A program made the translations under genes and the position numbers. The notes beneath the pieces were generated by a model, which was not told the DNA's origin, ran no database searches, and saw only the letters and a list, made by a program, of their open reading frames with translations. DNA of 64,000 bases from Nitrospira sp. (GTDB lineage: Bacteria; Nitrospirota; Nitrospiria; Nitrospirales; Nitrospiraceae): contig CP060499.1 of assembly GCA_024760525.1 (NCBI GenBank), positions 1,116,001-1,180,000 of the forward strand, written 5' to 3'. Each line of letters begins with the position of its first letter. Position 1 is the stretch's first letter. This document shows positions 9,268 through 19,200 of this stretch, in pieces.

Positions 9268-9576
9268 ATCCAGTAAACTTAATCGAGACTCAAGTTGGCT
9301 TGTCAGCACACTTCTTGATTTCATTTTGAGACACAGAGACGATCACATTATCATCACGAGAAGTGAAGGGATCTGGAAAGCTCAAGGTTCTGGTTTAAGA
9401 TCGCCCACACTCGTCATCGTAGTGCCTAGGCTGCGATCTTTTACTCACCGAGTTTCCAGAGTCGTGTTGCGGAACGAGTCCAATGATCCCGCATCTTTCA
9501 TTGGATTCTTTCTGAGCCACTCCTCGATTGCTTAGCATGCATCCACTCGGATACATTTGGTGAAGGGAACTACCTC
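9268..9576. other. Intergenic region before the carbamoyltransferase
   Basis: About 310 bases without a convincing gene. The open frame over 9326-9535 matches no family and has no good ribosome binding site. The stretch may hold a promoter for the carbamoyltransferase pair; no clear site was recognised. Confidence 0.4.
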
Positions 9577-11421
9577 ATGAGCTACATCCTTGGCATTTCA
9601 GCGTTCTATCACGATAGCGCGGCGTGCCTCATTCGTGATGGAGACATTATCGCCGCAGCACAGGAAGAGCGGTTTACGCGAAGGAAGCATGATCCGGGTT
9701 TTCCTTCTCATGCCGTGGCCTACTGTTTGAAAGAGGCAGGAATCTCCCTGGCCGAACTCCGCTATCTCGTCTTCTACGATAAACCACTCGTGAAATTCGA
9801 GCGTTTGCTTGAAACTTATCTGGCATTCGCTCCGAAAGGCCTCCAGTCGTTTGTCGCGGCTATGCCGGTATGGCTGAAGGAAAAGTTGCTGCTCCGAACC
9901 CTGCTCACCAAGGAATTCCTCGCCTTGGCCCCGGACATGAAACAGTCTGAACTCCCCCAATTGTTGTTCGGGGAGCATCATGAATCCCATGCGGCCTCCG
10001 CCTTCTATCCGTCGCCCTATGACAAAGCCGTGGTTCTGTGCATGGACGGGGTGGGCGAGTGGGCGACGACCTCCGCCTGGCTCGGCGAGGGCAATGTATT
10101 GACTCCGCTCTGGGAGATCCCCTTTCCTCACTCCTTGGGACTTCTCTATTCCGCCTTCACGTATTACACAGGGTTCAAGGTAAACTCAGGTGAATACAAG
10201 GTCATGGGATTAGCGCCCTATGGTGAACCAAAATTCGTCAAGGCGATCTATGATCACGTGCTCGATCTGAAGGCCGACGGGACGTTCCGCTTGAATATGG
10301 ACTACTTCAACTACTGTACCGGACTGACCATGACGGGGGACAAGTTTGACGAGCTCTTCGGCGGGCCTCCGAGAAAAGCTGAGAGCAAGTTGACACAGCG
10401 AGAAATGGACCTGGCGCGCTCGATTCAAGAGGTGACCGAAGAGGTGATGCTTCGCGTGACCAGGACGCTGCACCGGGAAACCGGGATCGAGTCTCTCTGC
10501 ATGGCCGGCGGCGTGGCGCTGAATTGTGTGGGAAATGGACGGATTCTTCGGGAAGGTCCATTCAAGAGCATTTGGATCCAACCGGCAGCCGGAGATGCGG
10601 GAGGAGCGGTCGGTGCGGCGTTGACTGCCTGGTACCAGTATGAGAATCAGCCGAGGAACGCCACGGGCGCGGATCGAATGCGAGGAAGTTATCTGGGGCC
10701 GCGACATACGAATGCTGAAATCGAAGAGTTTCTCAAGCAAGCGGATGCCCCCTATGAGTTGCTCGATGACGACACGTTTTTTGAGCGGGTGGCCAAGGAC
10801 CTGGCGGAAGGCAAGGTGGTTGGGTGGTTGCAGGGCCGCATGGAGTTCGGGCCTCGCGCCCTCGGCGGTCGAAGCATTCTGGGCGATCCCAGAAATACCA
10901 AGATGCAGTCGGTGATGAATCTCAAGATCAAATATCGCGAATCATTCCGCCCATTCGCCCCGTCGGTGCTGCGAGAACGGGTGTCGGACTTCTTTGACAT
11001 GAATACGGATAGCCCGTATATGCTGCTGGTCGCGCCGGTGCGGGAACAGCGACGACTTCCGGTGCCTACTGACCATGCCGGTCTTTGGGGAATCGATCTG
11101 CTGAACGTGCCGCGATCCGATATTCCCGCCGTTACGCATCTGGACTACTCCGCTCGCATTCAAACGGTACACGAGGACACCAATCCTCGCTATTACCGCT
11201 TGCTCAAGGCGTTTGAGTCGCAAACCGGCTATGCCGTGCTGGTCAATACATCCTTCAACGTTCGGGGAGAGCCGATCGTGAGTACGCCGGAGGATGCCTA
11301 TCGGTGCTTTATGCGCACGGAAATGGATGTGCTCGTGCTCGAAAGTTGTGTTCTGTATAAATCCCTCCAGAAGCCGTTAGTAGGCGATACGAACTGGCAG
11401 AAAGAATTCGAACTCGATTAG
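9577..11421 (+). CDS. NodU/CmcH-family O-carbamoyltransferase
   Basis: Transfers a carbamoyl group from carbamoyl phosphate, via carbamoyl-adenylate, to a hydroxyl group, here probably on a polysaccharide sugar. The N-terminal ASKHA domain opens ILGISAFYHDSAACLI, with metal histidines in EHHESHAASAFYPSP and the ATP loop MDGVGEW. MAGGVALNCVGNG and the C-terminal signature MEFGPRALGGRSILGDPR identify the family. The length (614) is normal. A membrane protein of SxtJ type follows after 11 bases, a standard pairing. It lies within a cluster rich in sugar-decorating enzymes. Confidence 0.95.
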   Translation: MSYILGISAFYHDSAACLIRDGDIIAAAQEERFTRRKHDPGFPSHAVAYCLKEAGISLAELRYLVFYDKPLVKFERLLETYLAFAPKGLQSFVAAMPVWLKEKLLLRTLLTKEFLALAPDMKQSELPQLLFGEHHESHAASAFYPSPYDKAVVLCMDGVGEWATTSAWLGEGNVLTPLWEIPFPHSLGLLYSAFTYYTGFKVNSGEYKVMGLAPYGEPKFVKAIYDHVLDLKADGTFRLNMDYFNYCTGLTMTGDKFDELFGGPPRKAESKLTQREMDLARSIQEVTEEVMLRVTRTLHRETGIESLCMAGGVALNCVGNGRILREGPFKSIWIQPAAGDAGGAVGAALTAWYQYENQPRNATGADRMRGSYLGPRHTNAEIEEFLKQADAPYELLDDDTFFERVAKDLAEGKVVGWLQGRMEFGPRALGGRSILGDPRNTKMQSVMNLKIKYRESFRPFAPSVLRERVSDFFDMNTDSPYMLLVAPVREQRRLPVPTDHAGLWGIDLLNVPRSDIPAVTHLDYSARIQTVHEDTNPRYYRLLKAFESQTGYAVLVNTSFNVRGEPIVSTPEDAYRCFMRTEMDVLVLESCVLYKSLQKPLVGDTNWQKEFELD

Positions 11422-11432
11422 GAGATCACTCA

Positions 11433-11837
11433 ATGGAACGACCTACTCAACCTCCGACACCGAAGGAGTTGCGCCAATTCGGCCTCCTTGTCGGCGCAGT
11501 CTTTTCGGTGATCGGATTGTGGCCCGTAGTATTTCGAAGTGAGTCTCCTCGTCTCTGGGCGCTGATCCTCGGTGGCCTGCTGATCATTCTGGGGGCAGTT
11601 CTGCCCCAAAGCCTGACACAGGTTCATCGAGGATGGATGAAGATCGGCCACGTACTCGGCTCGATCAATACGAGGATCATACTCGGAATCATTTATTATC
11701 TCCTGATTACCCCCATGGGCCTTGCGATGCGGTTGATGGGCAAAGATTCTATGCGCCGGGCGTTGGCGCAGGATGCCGACACCTATCGGATCGTGCGCGC
11801 CCCGCGGCCTCGCGAGCACATGCGCAATCAATTCTAG
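11433..11837 (+). CDS. SxtJ-like small membrane protein
   Basis: A 134-residue protein with hydrophobic segments at about residues 15-32, 43-62 and 85-105 and a basic polar tail ending PRPREHMRNQF. Size, topology and position just after a carbamoyltransferase match the SxtJ family, named from the saxitoxin cluster but widespread in polysaccharide loci. The usual third member, DUF5989, is not next to it but at 5922-6074. The biochemical role is unknown. It probably links the carbamoyltransferase to the membrane or its acceptor. Confidence 0.8.
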   Translation: MERPTQPPTPKELRQFGLLVGAVFSVIGLWPVVFRSESPRLWALILGGLLIILGAVLPQSLTQVHRGWMKIGHVLGSINTRIILGIIYYLLITPMGLAMRLMGKDSMRRALAQDADTYRIVRAPRPREHMRNQF

Positions 11838-12357
11838 AATTATCGCAAAACACACGGGTGGATGAAGACTTTACGAAGCGCTAGGGTGGTTCCTAGGTTA
11901 TTCTCCAGCTGCGCCCATCTACTGCGTGACGCACACTCCGGAATGCTTAGCTCAAAACATGTTATGGAATCAGAACAGTTTGGAAGTCTTCTCTAAATAA
12001 TCGATTTCGGCGGTACCCGCCTCGATGCTGGTAAGCGTTCTTGTACACGAAGTAGAGTGAGTCGACCTCGATGGGAAGAGGCTCCACGAATATGTGACGT
12101 CGCTGCAAACCATTGAGAGGCAAGGCTTTAGGCTGAGTTCCTCGTTAAGTGAGATCGTTCGATTGAGTGAGGTGATGTCGCTCCCATCGGTGCCACGTAC
12201 GCGCACCTCCGATGTAACGTAGTATTAACTTGCAATTCTAAACCTTAAGAAGATATATGCTCCTGCCGCACAGAGCGGACCTTGTGCTCAATTCACGTTA
12301 TCGCTGTTATATATTGGGCGTAGCTGCTCATAAGAGATCATACAAAATCGGTGAAGC
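11838..12357. other. Intergenic region with a possible gene fossil
   Basis: No intact gene in 520 bases. On the plus strand around 12027-12224 a frame reads VLVHEVE, stop, then DGKRLHEYVTSLQ and RQGFRLSSSLSEI. This is reminiscent of the C-terminal end of polysaccharide deacetylases, with one in-frame TGA. It may be a decayed fragment, but the match is weak. The remainder is AT-richer and may hold the promoter of the next gene. Confidence 0.3.
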
Positions 12358-14061
12358 ATGAACCAAGTCCCCAATCCTAATACCAAACGAGTCGTGATCG
12401 GACTGACATTAGTGTTATTCGTCTCCGGTTATTTGCTCGTCGTGAAGGCCGGCGTTTCTGATATTCGGCAATTGTTCAGTTTTCTGGTCGCTTCGTATCT
12501 TGTGGTCTGGGGTGGCTATGCACTCGCTACGACTATTCCACGGGACGAGATCAGAACCCAGTTTGTGCTGCTGACGTTCGCCCTTGGAATGGGGTTGCTC
12601 TTAATAGAACTCCCTGCTTGGTTTAGAATAATTGATTATCGAGAGCTCTTTGCCGTCACGGGGAGCCTGCCATGGGAACGACCTCACTATGTGCCCGATA
12701 GGGAACTCCTGGCAAAGCCCGAATCTCATTATACCGTCAAGATGCAGTTTAGCCGGGGGAATATTGGGCAGGTGCTCTGTCTTCCGCCGCACCCATCCGA
12801 GCCGTTCGAGCTGAAGTACGATCAAAACGGGTTCCGAAATGAGGAAGATCTGACGACTGCCGAGGTAGCGGTCCTCGGCGATTCCTATGTCGAGTCTCCA
12901 ATGCTGCCCGCTTCGCAGTTGGCGACGACCGAGCTGGCGAGACTCACGAGAATGTCCGTTGCTAATTTTGGACAATCCGGTTACGGCCCGCAACAGGAAC
13001 TGGCGGTTCTCAAGCGCTATGTGCTCCCACTGCATCCCAAAACCGTCGTCTGGGTGTTTTATGAGGGTAACGATCTCCTCGATGCTCGCGGCTACCCGGA
13101 CACGGTGTCGCTGCTCCGAACTCGATGGGATTCTTTGGATGGCTTTTGGGAACGCGCATTCACCAAAAATTCTTTGTCTTGGCTGACGCGGTTTCTCAAC
13201 GGATGTGTTCCCAACCCATACGAAAAGCTTCAAGCAGCGCGTGCCACGGTTGTTGACCATGAAGGGAAAGCACACCGGCTGTATATCAAGGGGCGGTTTA
13301 ACTCAGTGAGCCTTACTACGCAGGAACTTCATGACCTGCAAATGACGGTGGACGTGATCCAGGAGGCCTATCAGCTTGTTCAGCAAGAAGGGGCGCGGTT
13401 CATGGTCGTCTTCGCCCCGCATGCGTTCCGCGTCTATCATGATCTCGCCCATTTCCAGGGAATCGGCGGAGGAGTGACTCGGTGGGACGTCAATGATCTC
13501 CCCGAGCGTCTGCGCCAGATGATGGCCGACATCTCTCCCGAGATCGATTACCTTGATCTCACGCCTGCTCTCCGGTCGGCTGCGCGCAACAACACGCTGG
13601 TATTCCTGCCAGATGATACCCACTGGGCAAGCGATGGGCATCAAGTGGTTGCTCAAGCTCTAGCCAAGGCCCTCACGTTTGGAACGAGAATGTACGCGAA
13701 GCAGCCCTCACCCGACCAGTTGAATGGCGAGGGTGTCCTTGCCTCCGACGCGATCATGGTCCGCAATCTCGATGGGACGATTCGGTACTGGAGCACAGGA
13801 GCGAAGAAACTGTATGGGTGGGAACCGGAAGATGCCCTGGGAACGACGTCTCATCGCTTGCTCAAAACCGTGTTTCCAGTCCCACTTGACATGATCGAGG
13901 AAATGCTCCGCACGACGGGATATTGGGAAGGTAAGCTCGTCCATAAACGCCGAGACGGATCACAGGTCATCGTGGTCAGTCATTGGGAGCTTCAACAGAA
14001 CCCCAAGTCTTCCGATCGGTCCAGCACCATCGTCGAGGTCAATCGCCGCACTGAATCCTAG
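12358..14061 (+). CDS. SGNH hydrolase-like membrane protein with a C-terminal PAS domain
   Basis: Two or three N-terminal membrane helices (about residues 10-85) are followed by an SGNH-type region: VAVLGDSYVESP has the nucleophile block, VFYEGNDL the Asn block and FLPDDTHWASDGH the Asp-x-x-His end. After about residue 460 there is a PAS-like domain (NLDGTIRYWSTGAKKLYGW, then KRRDGSQVIVVSHWEL), the form normally found in histidine kinases and diguanylate cyclases. No kinase or cyclase output follows it. The hydrolase part resembles the frameshifted protein at 4369-5837 and belongs with polysaccharide modification. A PAS module on such a protein suggests ligand or redox sensing, which is inference. 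Confidence 0.82.
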   Translation: MNQVPNPNTKRVVIGLTLVLFVSGYLLVVKAGVSDIRQLFSFLVASYLVVWGGYALATTIPRDEIRTQFVLLTFALGMGLLLIELPAWFRIIDYRELFAVTGSLPWERPHYVPDRELLAKPESHYTVKMQFSRGNIGQVLCLPPHPSEPFELKYDQNGFRNEEDLTTAEVAVLGDSYVESPMLPASQLATTELARLTRMSVANFGQSGYGPQQELAVLKRYVLPLHPKTVVWVFYEGNDLLDARGYPDTVSLLRTRWDSLDGFWERAFTKNSLSWLTRFLNGCVPNPYEKLQAARATVVDHEGKAHRLYIKGRFNSVSLTTQELHDLQMTVDVIQEAYQLVQQEGARFMVVFAPHAFRVYHDLAHFQGIGGGVTRWDVNDLPERLRQMMADISPEIDYLDLTPALRSAARNNTLVFLPDDTHWASDGHQVVAQALAKALTFGTRMYAKQPSPDQLNGEGVLASDAIMVRNLDGTIRYWSTGAKKLYGWEPEDALGTTSHRLLKTVFPVPLDMIEEMLRTTGYWEGKLVHKRRDGSQVIVVSHWELQQNPKSSDRSSTIVEVNRRTES

Positions 14062-14242
14062 CCGTGACGGGCCAGATCTTGCTATTCTGTGTCCACGAAG
14101 CTGGACTCTTGCCGAGTCTAGATCACGTGTGACGGAAGGCAACGACTGCAGTATCAGCATATTCCATCGACTTCTTGCCGAACTCCATGAACTTCGTTGG
14201 TTGCACTCTGACTACTTCATTCCTAATAACGCTGCCAAGTAA

Positions 14243-16246
14243 ATGAGCCTGCACGAGCGTTCACCGACGTTTCGCCCAGACATCGAAGGACTGCGTGGAA
14301 TCGCGGTCCTCATTGTGGTCTTATTCCACTGCGGTTTCCCAGGGTTGTCCGGTGGGTTTATCGGAGTCGATGTTTTCTTTGTATTGTCCGGTTTTCTGAT
14401 AACTGGAATGTTGGTCAAGGAGATCCAGGAAACTTCAAATCTTAACCTGTTGCAGTTTTATGCGCGCCGCGTCCGTCGGTTGCTTCCTGCGTTTGCGCTT
14501 ACCCTCATCGTGAGTCTGCTTGTCGGAGCATTCATTCTGTCTCCACATGAGCTGGATTTAGCCGGACATGCCGGTCGAGCCGCTGCACTCTACATCAGTA
14601 ATATTTTTTTCGACATTCAGGCCGGAGATTATTTTGCTCGTGACGTGAAATCAAATCCGCTGCTGCACACGTGGTCGCTCGCTGTAGAGGAGCAGTTCTA
14701 TTTGTTCTGGCCGCTGCTGCTGTTAGTGACTTTACGGTTGTGGAGAACGACCAAAGCTCTAGCGACGACGCTTTCCGTACTGACGGTCGTTTCGCTGGGT
14801 GTCGGTGTTTGGTACACCGGGAAGGGGAGCACCTTTGCATTTTATGAATTGCCGGCACGAGCTTGGGAGTTTGGCATCGGTGGGTTGGCGAGCTTGTCTA
14901 CTCGTGGCGTGTTTATCATACCGCGCATGTGGTCGTTCGCTTTGGGTTGGGTTGGGATCCTTGCAGTGTTTGGTGCCGCCCACTTCATCGCCATTGTGAA
15001 CGACACGAACTTCCCTGGCTGGATTGCCCTCATTCCTGTCCTGGGCACTGCCGCAGTATTAGTTGCAGAAACGGAATCCTCAAGCGGCGGAGTTGGCAGT
15101 GTCCTCCGCACTGCTCCACTGCAGGTCCTTGGTAGACTTTCTTATGCTTGGTACCTTTGGCATTGGCCTTTCCTCGTATTTTCAGAGGTGCTATTCCCGA
15201 ACATTACCCTGCCCGGAAAGGTTGTCGTCGCAGCTGCGTCTCTGATGGTCGCAGGCCTCAGCTACCATCTTGTCGAGAACCCAGTACGGTATCATCCCGC
15301 TTTGCTTAAGCGTCCAATATTGTCGGTGTGTTTCGCCGGAGTTATAACGGCGTGTCTGTTTGGGGCTGCGGCTCTATCCATGCAGTTCGCAACACAACTG
15401 GCAGAGGAGCCTGAGATGAAGGCGGTCTCTGCGGCGATTCATGACGGCTATAGGCTTCCGAAGCAACGCTGTGTGACCGATATCCAATCAGCTGAAGTCA
15501 AAACATGCGACTTCGGAAACTCATCATCAGCAGTCACTGTCGTATTGTTTGGCGACTCACATGCGATGCAATGGTTCAATCCGTTAGAGAAGTTAGCGGA
15601 GCTAAACGGATGGAAGTTAACAACGGTGGTGAAATCCTCGTGCCACTCGTTCGACATCCGACCGCTTGGTCACAAGGCGGCGAACCTTGATTCTTGTGCG
15701 CAGTGGCGTGAGACAGCACTCAAGCAAATTGTTGCTATGCGCCCCACGATTGTGATTTTGGGAAACCTGACCACCAGCCTTGGACAGAAAGATCGAGCCA
15801 ACCCATGGATCACACATTCACTTCGCGATTTGACGGAGGGGACAAGGCGAACCGTGCAAGCCCTTGAAGGCTTGCGAGTCGTTATCATACGCGATATTCC
15901 GTATTTCCAATATGACATCCCGACCTGCCTCGCCAGATCCATCCGGCACTCCTGGTATCCCGGCGGCCTCTGTGAGGCAGACCGTTCAATTGTCCTCAAT
16001 CCTGCAGTTTTTGAGTCGGAACGAGCCGGGACGCAAGGTCTGACCAATGTTCGGTTTATTGATATAACCGACCGCATCTGTCAGAGTGACACTTGTAGGC
16101 CGTTTCAGGGAGATACAGTTATTTACCGAGATCGCCATCATGTGACTGGCAGCTATGCTGACAGCCTGATGGCAACCTTGAACGAGGAATTGCTTACAAT
16201 CGCGAAGGCCCCTGTTGATGCAGCCTCTGTCGTCGAAGATCCATGA
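14243..16246 (+). CDS. OafA/YrhL-type acyltransferase with C-terminal SGNH domain
   Basis: An integral membrane O-acyltransferase that would add acetyl or other acyl groups to surface sugars. The N-terminus has the acyltransferase-3 signature FRPDIEGLRGIAVLIVVLFH and FIGVDVFFVLSGFLITG, followed by about ten helices up to residue 380. The periplasmic C-terminal domain is SGNH-like: VVLFGDSHAMQW carries the nucleophile Ser and DRHHVTGSYA the Asp-x-His pair. The two-domain layout and length (667) are normal for the family. The ATG has only a weak ribosome binding site. It sits between other polysaccharide-modifying genes. Confidence 0.93.
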   Translation: MSLHERSPTFRPDIEGLRGIAVLIVVLFHCGFPGLSGGFIGVDVFFVLSGFLITGMLVKEIQETSNLNLLQFYARRVRRLLPAFALTLIVSLLVGAFILSPHELDLAGHAGRAAALYISNIFFDIQAGDYFARDVKSNPLLHTWSLAVEEQFYLFWPLLLLVTLRLWRTTKALATTLSVLTVVSLGVGVWYTGKGSTFAFYELPARAWEFGIGGLASLSTRGVFIIPRMWSFALGWVGILAVFGAAHFIAIVNDTNFPGWIALIPVLGTAAVLVAETESSSGGVGSVLRTAPLQVLGRLSYAWYLWHWPFLVFSEVLFPNITLPGKVVVAAASLMVAGLSYHLVENPVRYHPALLKRPILSVCFAGVITACLFGAAALSMQFATQLAEEPEMKAVSAAIHDGYRLPKQRCVTDIQSAEVKTCDFGNSSSAVTVVLFGDSHAMQWFNPLEKLAELNGWKLTTVVKSSCHSFDIRPLGHKAANLDSCAQWRETALKQIVAMRPTIVILGNLTTSLGQKDRANPWITHSLRDLTEGTRRTVQALEGLRVVIIRDIPYFQYDIPTCLARSIRHSWYPGGLCEADRSIVLNPAVFESERAGTQGLTNVRFIDITDRICQSDTCRPFQGDTVIYRDRHHVTGSYADSLMATLNEELLTIAKAPVDAASVVEDP

Positions 16247-16367
16247 GCATGTCATGCTGACTGGTAACCTCCGCACCTACGAACCCCGGTAAGATACATT
16301 TTTTCAGTGACACGACCGACCGAGTTCCTCCATAGTCATTAGTCATTTCGAAGACATCAAGGTAGTA

Positions 16368-18599
16368 TTGACGCACATGAAGAAAGACCAGCCCATGCTG
16401 CGTGGCGCAGCCTATTTTATCGCGCCAGCCCTCGTACTCTGTGCCATCTGGTTTACCGTCTTCACACGCTACTACGTCCCAAGTCCGGTCATCTCGAAAG
16501 AGGTGATCGAGCGAGGGCGCCAACAGCCATCGAACGTCGTTCTCGAGGAACTGAGCAAGTTTCGCTTTTTTGATGATGAAAACCATCTCTTTACTGTTGA
16601 GGAAGCCGAAAAAATTCTGCAAGGACAATATGGGTATCTTGGCGAACCTCCCAGGCCGGTTCATCTGCCTTTTGATTCTGCGGATATCGATCAAGGCTCA
16701 CCTAACTGGCAACTGTTCCACGGACGTCTGGTCATCCCGCGCATATTACTTGCCGCGTACCGCGAGACAGGAAGTGAAAAATTCTTCCTGATGGCGCGCG
16801 ATATCATTCTGGGGTGGGCAGCGTATGAACGGCGAGCTCTCATCCCGAAAGGGGCCTTGTGGAATGATCACGCCGTTGCGGAACGTGTTTTGGCCCTTGC
16901 GGAATTTTGGGCTGTGTACCGCCATCACCCTAGCTACAATGCCGATGTCGCCGAAGCCCTTTTTGTGTTTGCCGCTCGTAGCGGGATTTTTTCGGCCGAT
17001 CCTACACGGTTCACCTCTTCGTCAAACCATGGGGTCATGCAGAACTTAGCGCTATGGCACCTGAGCCTGGCATTTCCATCTCTTCCTGAGGCCTCCCGCT
17101 ATTCACAGCTGGCCGTTGAGCGGTTGAGGAAGCAGATGCCTTTTTACATTAGCGAGGAGGGGGTGGTCCTGGAACATTCAGCCGGTTATCAGAAGACCGG
17201 AGTAGACTTCCTTAGTATGGCTTTTAGGTATATGACATTGCACGGAATGGACGTTCCCGACGAGTGGCGACACACGTATGAGAAGACCAAGGAAGTATAC
17301 GCGCGACTCCGAAGACCGGATGGCTCCCTGCCGATGTTCGGCGATACCGAGGGCGGCATTCACCTGCCGGGACCGGTGCTTTCCGCGTCAGTGCCAGGAG
17401 GGATATACGGCCCGCTACAGGGCAGGCTGGAGTCGGTACAGCCTCAAACTGCTCTGTACCCTATTGGTGGATATTCGATATGGTGGGATGGGTTGACTAA
17501 TTTGTTAGGCTCCACCCAAACCGTTGTTGCCTGGTCGTACTTTCCCAATCATGCCCATGTGCACGCGGACGAGATGAGTGTATTGCTCTGGGCTCGGGGT
17601 CAGACATGGTGGACCAACGTCGGCTACTGGCCCTATGGCACTGAGGAGCGTCGTGAAGCGGAATCATGGAATGGCTCTAATGCCCCACATTTAGCGGGTG
17701 AGAATGTCGCGAGTCCACGCAAGACGCGGCTCCTCGGTGAGACTCGAAGGGACCGGCTCTCCTTCATCGATTTGGAAAGAACTGGGCCGCAGGGATATGT
17801 GGCACGTCGCCAAGTGGCGCAAGCCCTGGGTGATCTTTGGGTGGTTCTCGATTACACCAGAGGCCATGATAAAGATCGAACTTCTACTCTATGGACCACT
17901 GCGCACGATGTAGAAGTACGAGAGGGACAGATTCCAGGGTCGTACATTCTTTCAAGCCCATCGAACACGGCCGTGATGAAAACCTTTATTTTAAGCTCTA
18001 GTGGGGAGATATACCAGTATAAAGGCAGCCGATCGCCGTTTGCCGGATGGCAGATGGCTGCCGGGGAGGTTCCTAAGCCTGCCTCAGCCATCATGGTCGA
18101 GCAGCCAGCCAGCGATTCCTGGTCAGTGGCCATCTGGTCGTTGGACGATGCCAGATCACAGGCGAAGCAGATTGCAGTCGTGCCATCCATGCAGTCGTGG
18201 AAGGGGCCTGAGAACTGGACGATTGTGGTTCCTAGAGGCTCAGGGGCGATTCGACTGTCGCGCGAGTCGGATAAAATATCGTTGGCAGAGGGCGGTGCCT
18301 CCCTCTCGAGTATGCTCGGACTGGCAGCGTCTGAAGGAATCGATCGGAAAGTGGCAGAAATTTACACAGCTACGGAAGATGCGAAGCGAGAGTATCGCAA
18401 GCCAAGGGTTCGCGATGAGATCGCCTATCGATTCAGAATGACATATTTTGCGATTGCATTGTTCGTTTTTCAAGAAGTGTTCTTTTTCGCCTACGAAAGA
18501 TTTTTCTCCTATGGCTATACGCTCTTGCGCGGACTCAGCCTAATAGGCTGGATTTTGGTGGGTATCTGGCTTACTGTAATCAAGATGTCCTTGATTTGA
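16368..18599 (+). CDS. Heparinase II/III-like polysaccharide lyase, membrane-anchored
   Basis: A protein of 743 residues with an N-terminal membrane helix (AAYFIAPALVLCAIWFTVF), then an all-helical toroid domain (about 90-370) with SSNHGVMQNLALWHLS and VVLEHSAGYQ. A beta-rich heparinase II/III domain follows (about 385-640), containing HAHVHADEMSVLLWARG and the Trp/Tyr-rich segment typical of uronic-acid polysaccharide lyases. The C-terminus ends in two further hydrophobic segments. Such proteins are common in exopolysaccharide loci and may trim the polymer during export. AAGG at 16359-16362 fits the TTG at 16368 better than the in-frame ATG at 16377, so the start is uncertain. Confidence 0.87.
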   Translation: MTHMKKDQPMLRGAAYFIAPALVLCAIWFTVFTRYYVPSPVISKEVIERGRQQPSNVVLEELSKFRFFDDENHLFTVEEAEKILQGQYGYLGEPPRPVHLPFDSADIDQGSPNWQLFHGRLVIPRILLAAYRETGSEKFFLMARDIILGWAAYERRALIPKGALWNDHAVAERVLALAEFWAVYRHHPSYNADVAEALFVFAARSGIFSADPTRFTSSSNHGVMQNLALWHLSLAFPSLPEASRYSQLAVERLRKQMPFYISEEGVVLEHSAGYQKTGVDFLSMAFRYMTLHGMDVPDEWRHTYEKTKEVYARLRRPDGSLPMFGDTEGGIHLPGPVLSASVPGGIYGPLQGRLESVQPQTALYPIGGYSIWWDGLTNLLGSTQTVVAWSYFPNHAHVHADEMSVLLWARGQTWWTNVGYWPYGTEERREAESWNGSNAPHLAGENVASPRKTRLLGETRRDRLSFIDLERTGPQGYVARRQVAQALGDLWVVLDYTRGHDKDRTSTLWTTAHDVEVREGQIPGSYILSSPSNTAVMKTFILSSSGEIYQYKGSRSPFAGWQMAAGEVPKPASAIMVEQPASDSWSVAIWSLDDARSQAKQIAVVPSMQSWKGPENWTIVVPRGSGAIRLSRESDKISLAEGGASLSSMLGLAASEGIDRKVAEIYTATEDAKREYRKPRVRDEIAYRFRMTYFAIALFVFQEVFFFAYERFFSYGYTLLRGLSLIGWILVGIWLTVIKMSLI

Positions 18600-18716
18600 T
18601 CTGGCCTTCCCAGGCTTTCACGGGACATCCTCTTCAAGCTGTTAAAAATGATTTGTCCACCGTGTTATCGCAGCAAATCAGAGGGGTCTCGTACGCGCCG
18701 TGGCTTGCCGCGACGA

Positions 18717-19200
18717 TCAGGTCAAGCGATCGCTGATCTTCCAGTCAAGGAATGCATCTCGCCATAGGTTTTTCCAGCCGAATGTGTCGTTGCTCAGAAC
18801 CTGGACGCCTATCAGTCGCAGTGTGCCAAACCGTAGGAGGCAGGCCGATTCAACGGCCAGCTCGGCTTCCTTCTCGTGACTCAGCAAGGCAAACTGATAG
18901 CCGATGACCTCGCGATTGTGACTGTCGAGCACCGCGATGAGATACGCCTAGCCAACATGCTTACAGAGAACATGCCCCATATCGCTGGTCCACCGGTATT
19001 ACTCCGACTCACCTGACGCACACGCCGCATCTAACACCCTCCCAGCAGCCTGTCTGTCGCGCGTCGGATATCTAATGGGTTAGGACAATACCTCCAGAAG
19101 GATATCGTTGCCGAGCGAGATCTCGATATTCTGTTTCAGCTTCTTGATTTCATCACCGTTCGACCGACTGCAGAGCGCGTTTCCGGCCGCCCCAAGGCAC
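18717..19200 (-). pseudogene. Decayed IS3-family transposase (orfA/orfB fragments)
   Basis: The minus strand from about 19010 down reads RWTSDMGHVLCKHVG, a stop, then AYLIAVLDSHNREVIGY. This is the start of the DDE integrase core of IS3-type orfB, with the first catalytic Asp (SDM). The frame continues for about 70 residues to VLSNDTF and then degenerates. Above it, near 19080-19160, a frame reading DEIKKLKQNIE and ending VLS looks like the leucine-zipper end of orfA. Stops and missing segments make it non-functional. No terminal repeats were found. Confidence 0.55.
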
